Origin: Clostridia bacterium
Lineage (GTDB): Bacteria; Bacillota; Clostridia; TANB77; CAG-508
Direction: 5' to 3'
Assembly (NCBI GenBank): GCA_022794615.1
Contig: JAAWFD010000032.1
Location: forward strand, 1-46,098
Length of the DNA stretch: 46,098 bases
The position numbers and the translations under genes were made by a program. Under the pieces are notes generated by a model. It was not told where the DNA came from. It ran no database searches and worked only from the letters and a program-made list of their open reading frames with translations. Shown piece after piece: positions 19,192-28,948 of this stretch (positions within the stretch are counted from its first letter, which is position 1; each line of letters opens with the position of its first letter).

Positions 19192-19806
19192 TTAATAATT
19201 ACCAATTTTAATCTTGTTATTGTCTACAGTTATATATACATGTTTCTTTACTGTGCTTTCGCTTCTAACAAGTTCTTTAATAATGTTAGCTATTCGTAAT
19301 TGTACTGTATCTAAAGTCTCAGCTACTATTGTTGCTTTAACATTTCCTCTAGCTCCTGCATGTGCTAAACCTCTTAGAGTCCCTAATATTACTATATTTT
19401 CTGTTGCCATTACTTCTGCTCCTGAATTTACATCTCCAAATATAATTATACTTCCTTCTACTTCTATTTTTTGTCCTGAGCGTAAAGAGCCTTTATAAAA
19501 TCTTGTTTCAGATATATCAGTTTCTTTACTAAATGGTTTTACTATGCTTGATAATCCTAATCCTTTTTGCATTTCGAAGCTTACCTCTACATCTATATAG
19601 TTTCTTATAATTTCTTGTAACTTAATTTTCTCTTCTTTGTTTAAAGTTTTTCCTATAACTCTTATAGGTGTTGTTTCATCTTGATATAATTTTTTTAATT
19701 CAACTAGTTTTATTTCTAATTCTGTTAAAATTTCGTCATATGGTGCACTTTCCTCTAATTTAATTACATTCTCGTTTTTTCTTAAATTTATACTTACCAT
19801 TCTCAT
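19192..19806 (-). CDS. minC: Septum site-determining protein MinC
   Basis: C-terminal beta-helix signature GSLRSGQKIEVEGSIIIFGDVNSGAEVMATENIVILGTLRGLAHAGARGN; located after mreBCD-pbp2. Confidence 0.93.
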   Translation of the reverse strand: MRMVSINLRKNENVIKLEESAPYDEILTELEIKLVELKKLYQDETTPIRVIGKTLNKEEKIKLQEIIRNYIDVEVSFEMQKGLGLSSIVKPFSKETDISETRFYKGSLRSGQKIEVEGSIIIFGDVNSGAEVMATENIVILGTLRGLAHAGARGNVKATIVAETLDTVQLRIANIIKELVRSESTVKKHVYITVDNNKIKIGNY

Positions 19807-19932
19807 TGTTACATCCTTTCTATCTTTATTTTTTCAATAATTACATTATTTGTTGTTTCTTTTAAATTTGTGCTTTATATTTGTATTTGTCATTTATCTT
19901 CATGTTCTATATTATGTTGTATATTTTTTAAT

Positions 19933-22041
19933 CTACCTTCTAGTTTGCTCTACATATGGTATTGCGGTTGTACTTTCATTAACATTTGTTGAATTCATTC
20001 CAAAGTATTCCTCCATTATCTCTCTTACAACTTCTGCTGAATAACTTCCATGTGAACCATTTTCTATCATTACTACTACTGCTATTTCGGGTTTATCAAA
20101 TGGTGCAAATCCCATAAACCATGCATGTACAACATCTTTTCCGTCTTTTTTACCTGCCTGTGCTGATCCTGTTTTTCCTCCTACTTCTATATCAAAGTCT
20201 TTGAATATTGAATATGCGGTTCCTCCCGTTTCATTTGTAACTGACCTCATTCCCTCTAAGATAACTGATAAATACTCTTGTTTGATACTGAATTCTCCAT
20301 TATTTTCTTCTACTATACCTAATTTTTGGTTTGTATACCTCCTTATCTCTTCTTTGTTTTCTTCTGTTAAATCACTATTGATTATTGATTTTATTATTGT
20401 AGGTTTAACTTCCTTTCCTCCATTTACAAATGTCGCTATATATTTTGCCATTTGTAATGGTGTAAAGCTATTGTAACTTTGACCTATTGCTGCTGATAAA
20501 GTCTCTCCTCCTTGCCATGACTCTTTTGCTATTTTGGCTTTTGCCTCTTTAGAGGCTAACACACCTGCTGTCTCACCTGTTAGCTCTATTCCTGTTTTTC
20601 TTCCAAGTCCAAAATATTTTGCATATTGTGCAAGTCTATCTATTCCTAACCTGTTTCCTACCTCATAAAAAAAGTAATTACATGATTTTTTAATCGCATC
20701 CATTACATTTATATATCCATGTCCACTTTTATACCAACATTCTGGCTGATAATCATTTGAATATTTGTACTTTCCTGTATCATATATTTTTTCATTTGTC
20801 GTTATAACCCCTGTTTCTAGTCCTGCTATTGCTGTTACCATTTTGAATATTGACCCAGGTGCATATGAAGATTGTATAGTCCTATTTATTAGTGGCTTTC
20901 TTTCATCATTTATATAATTGTTCCAATCTGCTGTACTTATTCCTCCTACAAATTTTTCTGGCTCATAGTTGGGGTAACTTGCCATTGCAAGTATCTCTCC
21001 TGTATCTACTTTCATTACTACTGCACTTCCACATTGTGTGTCTCTCTCTTCTGAAAACCCACCATTTGCAATTTTTTCTATATTGGCTTTTAGCGCTTCT
21101 TCTGTCTTCCTTTGTAAATTTGCATCTATAGTTAATACAACACTTGCTCCTGCTTTTGGCTCTTTTGTTACATATTCAGCAGTTATTGTTCCATCTACCG
21201 ACATTTCTATTTGCTTTTCTCCATCTTCACCTTTTAGGTATTTTTCAAATACACTTTCTATTCCAGTTCTTCCTATTACATCTGTTCTTCTATACCTGTC
21301 TTTTTTTTCTTCATATTCTTCTTCACTTATTTTTCCTATATATCCCATTATGTGTGATGCTAAGCTTCCTGATGGATATGTCCTTGTTGATTCAGTATTT
21401 ATTGTAATTCCTGCAAAACTATTATTTCTTTCACTTATTTCTGCTAATGTTTCATTTTTTATATTTGATGATATTAAAATTGATTTTGTATTACTATACC
21501 CTTCTGTTGTTATTCTATATCTTATTGTTATTATTTTCATTATATCTTCTACATTTTCATCGGATATTTTGTACTTTTCTTTAAAATAGTAAAAGGCTTC
21601 TTCTGCTGTTGCATCTTTGTCTATTTTATATTTTTCTTTCCACTTTTCTAATTGTTTATCTGCTATTGTGTATTCAAATGGATTTATTTTTATAGGGAAT
21701 GTTTTTGTGTATGTTTCTCCATTCTTATCTAATAAATTTATCAATTCTAGTATTGATTTATTTAAGTCCTCTGAATTTATATTTGTTTTGTATAATTCAA
21801 TACTATATGTTGTTTTTACTGTTGCTAATACATTTCCGCTTCTATCTAATATATCTCCTCTTGATGCACTTATTACAGAAGCCCTTGTAAGTCTTGTATT
21901 CGATTGTTCTCTATATTCTTTTCCATGTACTATTTGTAAATTGAATAATTGAATAATTAATACTGTTCCTATTAAATATATAAAAAGAGTTAATATATTG
22001 AATCTTAAGTTTATTTGCTCTTTACTTATTCTTTTACCCAA
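19933..22041 (-). CDS. mrdA: Penicillin-binding protein 2 / MrdA-type transpeptidase
   Basis: N-terminal TM, GRTGIESVFEKYL dimerisation-domain motif, SYAPGSIFKMVTAI (SxxK), VGGKTGSAQ (KTG). Confidence 0.93.
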   Translation of the reverse strand: MGKRISKEQINLRFNILTLFIYLIGTVLIIQLFNLQIVHGKEYREQSNTRLTRASVISASRGDILDRSGNVLATVKTTYSIELYKTNINSEDLNKSILELINLLDKNGETYTKTFPIKINPFEYTIADKQLEKWKEKYKIDKDATAEEAFYYFKEKYKISDENVEDIMKIITIRYRITTEGYSNTKSILISSNIKNETLAEISERNNSFAGITINTESTRTYPSGSLASHIMGYIGKISEEEYEEKKDRYRRTDVIGRTGIESVFEKYLKGEDGEKQIEMSVDGTITAEYVTKEPKAGASVVLTIDANLQRKTEEALKANIEKIANGGFSEERDTQCGSAVVMKVDTGEILAMASYPNYEPEKFVGGISTADWNNYINDERKPLINRTIQSSYAPGSIFKMVTAIAGLETGVITTNEKIYDTGKYKYSNDYQPECWYKSGHGYINVMDAIKKSCNYFFYEVGNRLGIDRLAQYAKYFGLGRKTGIELTGETAGVLASKEAKAKIAKESWQGGETLSAAIGQSYNSFTPLQMAKYIATFVNGGKEVKPTIIKSIINSDLTEENKEEIRRYTNQKLGIVEENNGEFSIKQEYLSVILEGMRSVTNETGGTAYSIFKDFDIEVGGKTGSAQAGKKDGKDVVHAWFMGFAPFDKPEIAVVVMIENGSHGSYSAEVVREIMEEYFGMNSTNVNESTTAIPYVEQTRR

Positions 22042-22096
22042 TTTTTCACCTTCTTTTTCTTTCTATCTACTATAAGTTCTTAATAAATTTGTATTC

Positions 22097-22630
22097 TTAA
22101 AAGTATTTTGTTAATATTTTATTTCCCTTAAACTCTTCTTCTATGTCGTATCCTACTAGTTGCATTAATGGATATATTATTATTGTTAGTATTATATTAT
22201 ATATTACTTCTATTAATAAAATTCTTATAAATGCAAGTAATTCAATATCTGTATTTATTATTAAATGGCTTAATATATATATTCCTATTTCATATATTAT
22301 TGTACTTATTGATACTATTATCATTATTGCAATTCTACTGTCTTTTGAAAAGTTCTTGTCAAATATTATTGCAATGACTCCTACTACTGCTAACATTATT
22401 GATGTTATTCCTAATGTTTTTCCTATAAATATATCTAATAGTAAACCGAATATTATTCCATAAACTATTCCTAAAGTTTTCCCCATAAACATTCCTATAA
22501 ATAATATTAGTATTACAAATAAATTTGGCATTATTCCTGCTATTCTAAAACCTGTAAAGAAATTTGCTTGTAAAAAATATATTATTAAAAATACAAATAT
22601 GATTGCTAAATTTATTAAAACTTTTTTCAT
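22097..22630 (-). CDS. mreD: Rod shape-determining protein MreD
   Basis: Polytopic 177-aa membrane protein in mreB-mreC-mreD order. Confidence 0.9.
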   Translation of the reverse strand: MKKVLINLAIIFVFLIIYFLQANFFTGFRIAGIMPNLFVILILFIGMFMGKTLGIVYGIIFGLLLDIFIGKTLGITSIMLAVVGVIAIIFDKNFSKDSRIAIMIIVSISTIIYEIGIYILSHLIINTDIELLAFIRILLIEVIYNIILTIIIYPLMQLVGYDIEEEFKGNKILTKYF

Positions 22631-22708
22631 TTTTTATGCAATTCCTTTCATCTCTGTTTTTAATTTTTATAATGTTCTGCCAATTTTTATTGCTATGTTT
22701 ATCACAAT

Positions 22709-23524
22709 CTATTTTGTAATTACTAATACTGTTTCTAGTTTATTGAAGTCAACTGCTACTTCTACTTTGACACTTATATCTGTTTTGTTTTTTCCATTTG
22801 TTACTTCTTTTATTGTTCCAATGTGTATTCCCTTTGGATATATTCCACCCATTCCTGATGTTTCTATACTGTCTCCTTCTATTATGTTTGCATCATTTGC
22901 TATATATGTTCCTTTTAGCACATTTGATTCTTCTATCGTTCCTTTGCATATCATATTATCTCTTGTTGAACTTGTTAAACTACTTGTACTGCTACTACTG
23001 TCTACTATTGTTTGTACTTTTGCAGTATTGTTTGTTACTGATATTACATATCCTACTAATCCGTCATTTCCTATTACTGGCATGTTTTCTGTTATTCCAT
23101 CATCTTTTCCTGCATTTATCACTATTGTTTTTGAGTAATTACTTATATCTTTATTTATTACATACGCTGGAACTGTTTTATAACTGCTATATTTCTCTGT
23201 TAATGCTAAATATGATTTTAATGTTTCATTTTCTGTTTTTATTACTTCATATTCTCTTTGTGCTTGTTCTAATTTGCTATTTTCTTCTTTTAATTTGTTA
23301 TTTTCTTCTCTTAATTGTTCTAAATCTGTAAAATATGTGTTATTTCCACTTATCTTATTTTTTAAATACGTTATCCCTTGTTGCACTGGTGATACTAATT
23401 TGTTTACAATGTTTCCTAATGTATACATTTGGTTGCTTTTTACATTTGTAAGCATTACTAGTAATATTAATATTACTATTGTTATAATAATTCCCAACTT
23501 TCCTGTTTTTTTATTATTATACAT
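22709..23524 (-). CDS. mreC: Rod shape-determining protein MreC
   Basis: TM + coiled coil (LREENNKLKEENSKLEQ) + MreC domain, next to mreB. Confidence 0.93.
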   Translation of the reverse strand: MYNNKKTGKLGIIITIVILILLVMLTNVKSNQMYTLGNIVNKLVSPVQQGITYLKNKISGNNTYFTDLEQLREENNKLKEENSKLEQAQREYEVIKTENETLKSYLALTEKYSSYKTVPAYVINKDISNYSKTIVINAGKDDGITENMPVIGNDGLVGYVISVTNNTAKVQTIVDSSSSTSSLTSSTRDNMICKGTIEESNVLKGTYIANDANIIEGDSIETSGMGGIYPKGIHIGTIKEVTNGKNKTDISVKVEVAVDFNKLETVLVITK

Positions 23525-23563
23525 ACTTTAACCTCTTCTTTTTTGTAAATTAGCTTTCTATAA

Positions 23564-24613
23564 CTAACTCCTTCTTTTTTGTGAGTTCACTAATATATTT
23601 CTTAGCTTTTCGATATTTTCTAAAGTTTTTTCAGCTCCTTTTACAACACATTCAAGTGGATTTTCTGCAACAAATACTGGCATTCCTGTTTCTATACTTA
23701 ATAACTTGTCTAGATTTTTTATTAGTGCTCCTCCCCCTGTCAATATTATACCCTTTTCCATTATATCTGATGATAATTCTGGTGGTGTTTTTTCTAATGC
23801 TGTTTTTATTGTATCTACGATTTTCCATATTGATTCTCTCATTGCTATCTCTGTTTGTGTTGATGATAGCACTTCTTCTCTTGGTAATCCTGTTGTTAAA
23901 TCTCTTCCTTTAATTTTTAATGTAATTTCAGACATTAATGGTAGTGCACATCCTATTTTAATTTTTAATTGTTCTGCTGTTTGCTCCCCTATAGCTAAAT
24001 TTAACTCTTTTCTTATATATTCTATAATGTCTTCTGTTAATTCATCTCCTGCTATTCTTATTGATTCACTTACTACAATTCCTCCTAATGATATTACAGC
24101 AACTTCTGTTGTTCCTCCGCCTATGTCTATAACTATATTTCCACTTGGCTCTGCTATGTCTATTGATGCCCCTATCGCTGCTGCCATTGGCTCTTCTATT
24201 AAATATACTTCTTTTGCTCCTGACCTTAATATTGCTTCTTCTACTGCCCTTTCTTCTACTTCTGTTATTCCTGAAGGTACTCCTACTACTACTCTTGGTC
24301 TTCCTATCGCATATTTCTTGCATACTTTTGTTAATATTTCTTTTAATAATAGTCCTGTTGCTGTATAATCTGCTATTACTCCATCTTTTAATGGTCTTAC
24401 TGCTTCTATTCCATCTGGTGTTTTGCCTATCATTTCTTTTGCTTCATCTCCTATTGCTATTACCTGTTCTTTTTTTCTGTTTATTGCTATCACTGATGGC
24501 TCATCATAAACTACTCCTTTTCCTTTTATTGCTACTAATATATTGGCTGTTCCTAAATCTATTCCTACATCTTTGAAACTTAATAAACCCATTGGCTTCT
24601 TTCTTCCCTTCAT
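23564..24613 (-). CDS. mreB: Rod shape-determining protein MreB
   Basis: DVGIDLGTANILVAIKGKGVVYDEPSVIAI, GNIVIDIGGGTTEVAVISLGGIVV. Confidence 0.97.
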   Translation of the reverse strand: MKGRKKPMGLLSFKDVGIDLGTANILVAIKGKGVVYDEPSVIAINRKKEQVIAIGDEAKEMIGKTPDGIEAVRPLKDGVIADYTATGLLLKEILTKVCKKYAIGRPRVVVGVPSGITEVEERAVEEAILRSGAKEVYLIEEPMAAAIGASIDIAEPSGNIVIDIGGGTTEVAVISLGGIVVSESIRIAGDELTEDIIEYIRKELNLAIGEQTAEQLKIKIGCALPLMSEITLKIKGRDLTTGLPREEVLSSTQTEIAMRESIWKIVDTIKTALEKTPPELSSDIMEKGIILTGGGALIKNLDKLLSIETGMPVFVAENPLECVVKGAEKTLENIEKLRNILVNSQKRRS

Positions 24614-24635
24614 TTTTGTTTTATTCCAAATATAT

Positions 24636-25352
24636 TTATCTTGTATTATCTTCTATTTTTCCATCTATATACGCAAATATACTTGTATAGCTATCTCCTG
24701 CTATTATTATATGGTCTAATAATTGTATTCCTAACAGTTTGCTTGCTCTTTCTATAGTCTTCGTATACTCAATGTCTTTTTGACTTGGTAATGAATTCCC
24801 ACTTGGATGGTTATGTACTAATATTATTTTGGGTGCTTGCATTTTTACAGCTTCTGATAATATATTTTTTGTTGATACTTCTATGAAGTTTGTTCCTCCT
24901 ACAAGCACTTCTTTTATCTTTAATATCTCATTACTTGAATTTAGTATTATTACTTTTAATACCTCATTTTTTAAGTATTTCATTTCTCCTTCTATTGTTT
25001 TTACTGCATCTTTTGGCTCTCTTATTTTCTTTTTTCTATAATATATTGGTTGGTTAATTCTCCTTGCTAATTCGCATACCGCTTTTAATTGTATTGCTTT
25101 TACTCTTCCTATTCCTTTTATTTGTTTTAATTCTTCTATACTTAAATCCATTAAAAAATTTAAATTTTGTGAATCTATATTTTCATTTAACTTTAGTATT
25201 CTTTTCGCTAATTCTACTGATGTATCATTCTTTGTTCCATTCTTTATTATTATTGCTAATAATTCTGCATTCGTTAATGCATTTTCTCCATATATTTCTA
25301 GTTTTTCATATGGTCTTTCTGATAGGGGTAATTCTTTGATTTTTATTGTCAA
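24636..25352 (-). CDS. radC: RadC family (JAB/MPN domain) protein
   Basis: HNHPSGN motif, LSERPYEKLEIYGENALTNAELLAIIIKNGT. Confidence 0.95.
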   Translation of the reverse strand: MTIKIKELPLSERPYEKLEIYGENALTNAELLAIIIKNGTKNDTSVELAKRILKLNENIDSQNLNFLMDLSIEELKQIKGIGRVKAIQLKAVCELARRINQPIYYRKKKIREPKDAVKTIEGEMKYLKNEVLKVIILNSSNEILKIKEVLVGGTNFIEVSTKNILSEAVKMQAPKIILVHNHPSGNSLPSQKDIEYTKTIERASKLLGIQLLDHIIIAGDSYTSIFAYIDGKIEDNTR

Positions 25353-25408
25353 TTTACTTTTTCCTTTCTTTTCCCCACTCCCTACGGATGTCCCATCTTA
25401 GTAGTGTT

Positions 25409-25437
25409 ATTATACATTGATTTTTGTTTTTTTTCAA
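25409..25437 (-). promoter_or_regulatory. Candidate sigma-A promoter for radC-mre operon
   Basis: Minus strand TTGAAA (25437-25432) N17 TATAAT (25414-25409), about 60 bp upstream of radC. Confidence 0.65.
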
Positions 25438-25561
25438 GTGTATTATAGATTTTTTTATTTTTATATGTTAATATCTATTTTGTATTACCAAATTTTGTGT
25501 CTTTAAATATAATATATTTAGTAGTATAATATAATTACAGTTATAAGGAGGAATACTTTTT

Positions 25562-26194
25562 ATGAAAATTGAAAAACTTACTGAAAATAAGATTCGTATT
25601 ATTTTAAGCACAGAAGATTTAAAGAAAAATAATGTAGATTTCAAATCTTTTGTTACTAATTCTTCTCAATCTCAGGATTTGTTACTTACTATTTTGAATA
25701 GGGCCGAACAGGAAATCGGCTTTTATACAAAAGATAGTAAAATTTTAATTGAAGCTTTTGCTTCTTCTGATGAACAGATTGTTTTTACTATTACAAAGTT
25801 TTCTCCTGAAAATGTTCAAACAATATCTCCTAAGAAAACTTTAACAGTTAAACGTAGAGATTTACCTTTAAATAATAAAATTGCAATTTATTCTTTTGCA
25901 AACTTCGATTCATTTTGTGACTTTTGCGATAATTTGACTATTAATCTTTTAAAGAATATGAAGAACTTTTGTAAAAATATTTCTTTGTATTTATATAATG
26001 ATACATATTATTTGATTTTATCTGATATTAATACTAATTGTGAATTCTTGAAGTGTTTTTATTCTAGCATTTCTGAATTTGCTACTTTCATTACAGATTC
26101 TAGTAATTTTAAACATAAATTGTTAGAGCATGGTAAGCCTATTTTTAAGAATAATGCTATTTTAAGCGGATATAGATTTTTTGGAACAATTTAA
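25562..26194 (+). CDS. mecA: MecA-like adaptor protein (ClpC adaptor)
   Basis: MKIEKLTENKIRIILSTEDLKKNNVDFKSF N-terminal domain; internal acidic/linker region and C-terminal domain typical of MecA. Confidence 0.85.
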   Translation: MKIEKLTENKIRIILSTEDLKKNNVDFKSFVTNSSQSQDLLLTILNRAEQEIGFYTKDSKILIEAFASSDEQIVFTITKFSPENVQTISPKKTLTVKRRDLPLNNKIAIYSFANFDSFCDFCDNLTINLLKNMKNFCKNISLYLYNDTYYLILSDINTNCEFLKCFYSSISEFATFITDSSNFKHKLLEHGKPIFKNNAILSGYRFFGTI

Positions 26195-26271
26195 ATAATT
26201 TAATTGTGCTAATTATATTGGGCAAGTAAACATTTTATTGAATATGTTATATATATTTTTTATAATTTTAA

Positions 26272-26327
26272 CTAATTTTGCAGGTAACGGTAATCACCGT
26301 TGCCTGCAAAATTAGCTATTTTTTTTA
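26272..26327 (+). terminator. Intrinsic terminator downstream of mecA; member B of the dispersed hairpin family
   Basis: CTAATTTTGCAGGTAACGGT-AATC-ACCGTTGCCTGCAAAATTAG followed by CTATTTTTTTT. Confidence 0.8.
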
Positions 26328-26422
26328 CAAAATATATTACACTAAAAATTTATTATCATCTTGAACTTTTATTTAGTATATATTTATATTTTGGGGAAAT
26401 AATGTATTTAGGTGGTGATATT

Positions 26423-26596
26423 ATGACTAATAAAGAGCTTTTATACATTGAAGATGCTTTAGGTCACGAATGTTTCATGAAATCATGTAGTAATAAAACA
26501 TCTGGCAAACTTCAAGATGTAAATCTTTCTAACTACATGAAGGAATTAGAACAAAAACATACAGAATTATTTAACAAATTCTTAAATTTATTATAG
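26423..26596 (+). CDS. CotF-like small spore coat protein
   Basis: Start at ATG 26423 after GGTGG; MTNKELLYIEDALGHECFMKSCSNKTSGKLQDVNLSNYMKELEQKHTELFNKFLNLL resembles the CotF N-terminal half; the listed upstream start (26300) lies inside the terminator hairpin. Confidence 0.65.
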   Translation: MTNKELLYIEDALGHECFMKSCSNKTSGKLQDVNLSNYMKELEQKHTELFNKFLNLL

Positions 26597-26667
26597 GTTG
26601 CGATTAGTCAAATTACTGAAACTTTAAATAAGATTTTTGACTATTATAATTTATGTAAGGAGGAAAT

Positions 26668-26913
26668 ATGGAAGACAAAGATTTAATGGAAAACGAATTA
26701 TTAGTTATTAAAGGTGTTTGTGATTTATACCTTCATGGTACTATAGAGTCAACTACAGCAGATGTTCATACTGCTTTTAAAGATGCTTTAAATGTTTCTT
26801 TAGATATTCAAAATAAACTATATAATTTGATGGCTGAAAAAGGCTGGTATAAAACAGAGACTGTAGACCAAACAAAAATAGATGCTACTAAGCAAAAATA
26901 CATTTCTAAATAA
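26668..26913 (+). CDS. CotF-like spore coat protein
   Basis: GGAGG then ATG; 81 aa; AEKGWYKTETVDQTKIDATKQKY typical of the CotF C-terminal part. Confidence 0.7.
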   Translation: MEDKDLMENELLVIKGVCDLYLHGTIESTTADVHTAFKDALNVSLDIQNKLYNLMAEKGWYKTETVDQTKIDATKQKYISK

Positions 26914-26936
26914 TTGTGTTATTTTATGCAAAAATA

Positions 26937-26974
26937 AGATATTTTAAGTGTTTATCTTAAAATATCTCTTTTCT
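26937..26974. terminator. Bidirectional terminator between convergent genes
   Basis: AGATATTTTAAG-TGTTTAT-CTTAAAATATCT followed by CTTTTCTTTT. Confidence 0.75.
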
Positions 26975-26975
26975 T

Positions 26976-27980
26976 TTAATATACATAATTTTGTGGATTG
27001 TATGCTACTCCATTTACTTTTATTTCTAAATGTAAATGAGGTCCTGTTGAATTTCCTGTTGACCCTACTGCTGCAATTACTTCTCCTTGTTCTACATATT
27101 GTCCAACTTTTGCGTATAATTTGCTACAATGTCCATAATATGTTTCTATTCCATTTCCATGTGATATTATTATTAGTTCACCTAATGCGCCTGAATCTCC
27201 TGAGAATATAACTGTTCCAGATGCTGCTGCTGCTATTTTTGTTCCTTTTGGTGCTGCTATATCTAATCCTTTGTGGGCTCCTGACCTTACCCTACTAATT
27301 GACCCAAATCTTGATGTAATTGTTCCTGATACTGGTCTTATGAAGGATATATTTATTGGCACATGTTGATATGACATTTTAGTTGATGTTGATTTTGTTC
27401 CTGTTGAAGTATTAGCTTTTTTAGTTGTTGCAACCATAACTGGTTTTGCCTCATATAATTGCAGTACTGCATCTTCTGCGTCTGCAAATTGTTCCATTTG
27501 TGTATTATATTTTTCTTTTATTGTAATTTTATCTATATTGTTTGTTTCTCTTTTCTTTAATGTTTCTACTATTTGTTCTGCTTCTGAGAAACTTCCTACA
27601 TATACTTTTTCTTCATTATCTAATAATATTGCATAATATCTATAATATGTAGTACTTTGGTTTGTTACTGCCGTATATATTTCTTCATCATTTGTTACTA
27701 TGTCCTTCTTTAATAGACACAACTTATACTCTGGCATTATTTCTACTTGAGCGAAAGCTATATTTTGATTGCTTTCATCTCCTTTTTCCATATATTGATT
27801 TATTCTTTTTTGTAAGCTACTTTTGTCCTTTGTATATCCTATAACTTGTCCATTAACGCTTACACTATATGTTGGTTTATAAAATATTGCGAATACAGCT
27901 ATAATTATTATTATTGCAAAAACTAGTAATGACATTAATTTGACTGATGTTCGTATTGTCATTAGTGCTTTCTTAATCAT
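26976..27980 (-). CDS. M23 family metallopeptidase with N-terminal TM anchor
   Basis: SGTITSRFGSISRVRSGAHKGLDIAAPKGTKI...GPHLHLEIKVNGVAYNPQNYVY. Confidence 0.92.
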   Translation of the reverse strand: MIKKALMTIRTSVKLMSLLVFAIIIIIAVFAIFYKPTYSVSVNGQVIGYTKDKSSLQKRINQYMEKGDESNQNIAFAQVEIMPEYKLCLLKKDIVTNDEEIYTAVTNQSTTYYRYYAILLDNEEKVYVGSFSEAEQIVETLKKRETNNIDKITIKEKYNTQMEQFADAEDAVLQLYEAKPVMVATTKKANTSTGTKSTSTKMSYQHVPINISFIRPVSGTITSRFGSISRVRSGAHKGLDIAAPKGTKIAAAASGTVIFSGDSGALGELIIISHGNGIETYYGHCSKLYAKVGQYVEQGEVIAAVGSTGNSTGPHLHLEIKVNGVAYNPQNYVY

Positions 27981-28264
27981 ATATATTTCCTCCTATTGTA
28001 TTTGGTTTATATTTTATATTATTTTGATATAATTTGGCAATTTCTCTATTTTTTTATTTTCTATAATTTTTTAGCCTTTATTTTTAATTTACTTCGTTTT
28101 ATTTACTTTTTCTTGCTTTTACTTGTTTATTTTATTTTTTTTGATAATCTCGCATATATGCTGTTCCCTAAGTATTTTATTTTTTATATTCTTATATATT
28201 TTAGTATATTATTTTAATTTTTGCAAATACTATTACAAGAATTTTTTGGAAAGGAATGGTTATT

Positions 28265-28453
28265 ATGGGAGATTTAACTCAAATAGAACTTCAAAATTTA
28301 AGGCATCTTATTGGTGCTCATGATACAGTTTATAAAAAACTTAATACTTATGCTAGTCAAGTTGTTGACCCTCAAATTAAGCAAATGTTTACTAAGTCAG
28401 CTCAAGATGCTTTAAATACTAAACAAAAATTAATGAGTTTTTTAAATAATTAG
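28265..28453 (+). CDS. CotF-like small spore coat protein
   Basis: MGDLTQIELQNLRHLIGAHDTVYKKLNTYASQVVDPQIKQMFTKSAQDALNTKQKLMSFLNN; GGAAAGGA ribosome-binding site 9 nt before ATG 28265. Confidence 0.65.
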   Translation: MGDLTQIELQNLRHLIGAHDTVYKKLNTYASQVVDPQIKQMFTKSAQDALNTKQKLMSFLNN

Positions 28454-28545
28454 TTGTATTCTTTATATTTAACTTGTTTTTATTTTATTATTATAAATTT
28501 AAACATAATTATTTTTTATTGTATTTTTTTGAAAGGAGTTTTCTT

Positions 28546-28791
28546 ATGGACGAAAAAGCTATGGTTAATGATATTTTATCAAATGTAAAAGCTGATTTAG
28601 GTGCTTATCAAAAAGCAATTACTGAGTCTTCTAATGCTCAGCTTAGACAAACCTTTCAGCAAATTAGAAATAGTGATGAATGTTTTCAATATGAATTATA
28701 TAAAGTTGCTGAAAATAAAGGATACTATATTCCAGCTGCTAAAGCTACTGTTACTGAAATTGAGACTGTAAAAAATGAAGTGCAGGGGTAA
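28546..28791 (+). CDS. CotF-like spore coat protein
   Basis: GAAAGGAG then ATG 28546; ENKGYYIPAAKATVTEIETVKNE similar to the 26668-26913 product. Confidence 0.7.
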   Translation: MDEKAMVNDILSNVKADLGAYQKAITESSNAQLRQTFQQIRNSDECFQYELYKVAENKGYYIPAAKATVTEIETVKNEVQG

Positions 28792-28845
28792 GTTTATAAT
28801 TATTTAGGCTGTAAAAATGAAGTGCAGATGTAAGTTTATAATTAT
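28766..28845 (+). repeat. 37/38-bp near-tandem direct duplication spanning the 3' end of the coat gene
   Basis: 28766-28803 and 28809-28845: ctgtaaaa(a)atgaagtgcag[gg/at]gtaagtttataattat. Confidence 0.85.
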
Positions 28846-28907
28846 AAAAACAGCTTTTTTTCTAGGCAACGGTGATTACCGTTACCTGGTAAATTAGCTG
28901 TTTTTAT
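28845..28907 (-). terminator. Terminator-like hairpin between convergent coat gene and pcrA; member C of the dispersed hairpin family
   Basis: Outer arms AAAAACAGCT / AGCTGTTTTT enclosing AGGTAACGGT-AATC-ACCGTTGCCT (minus strand). Confidence 0.7.
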
Positions 28908-28948
28908 AAAAAATATATATAATATAACCAATACACTTTTTAGAGTTT

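Noticed and set aside
24066-24323. 85-aa minus ORF within mreB
   Set aside because: Arg/Ser/Asn-rich out-of-frame translation inside mreB; no independent evidence.
26272-28907. Hairpins B and C in inverted orientation as ends of a 2.6-kb mobile cassette carrying coat genes and M23 peptidase
   Set aside because: Each is better explained as a 3'-end hairpin of mecA and pcrA respectively (wobble orientation, U-tract); no target-site duplication or transposase seen.
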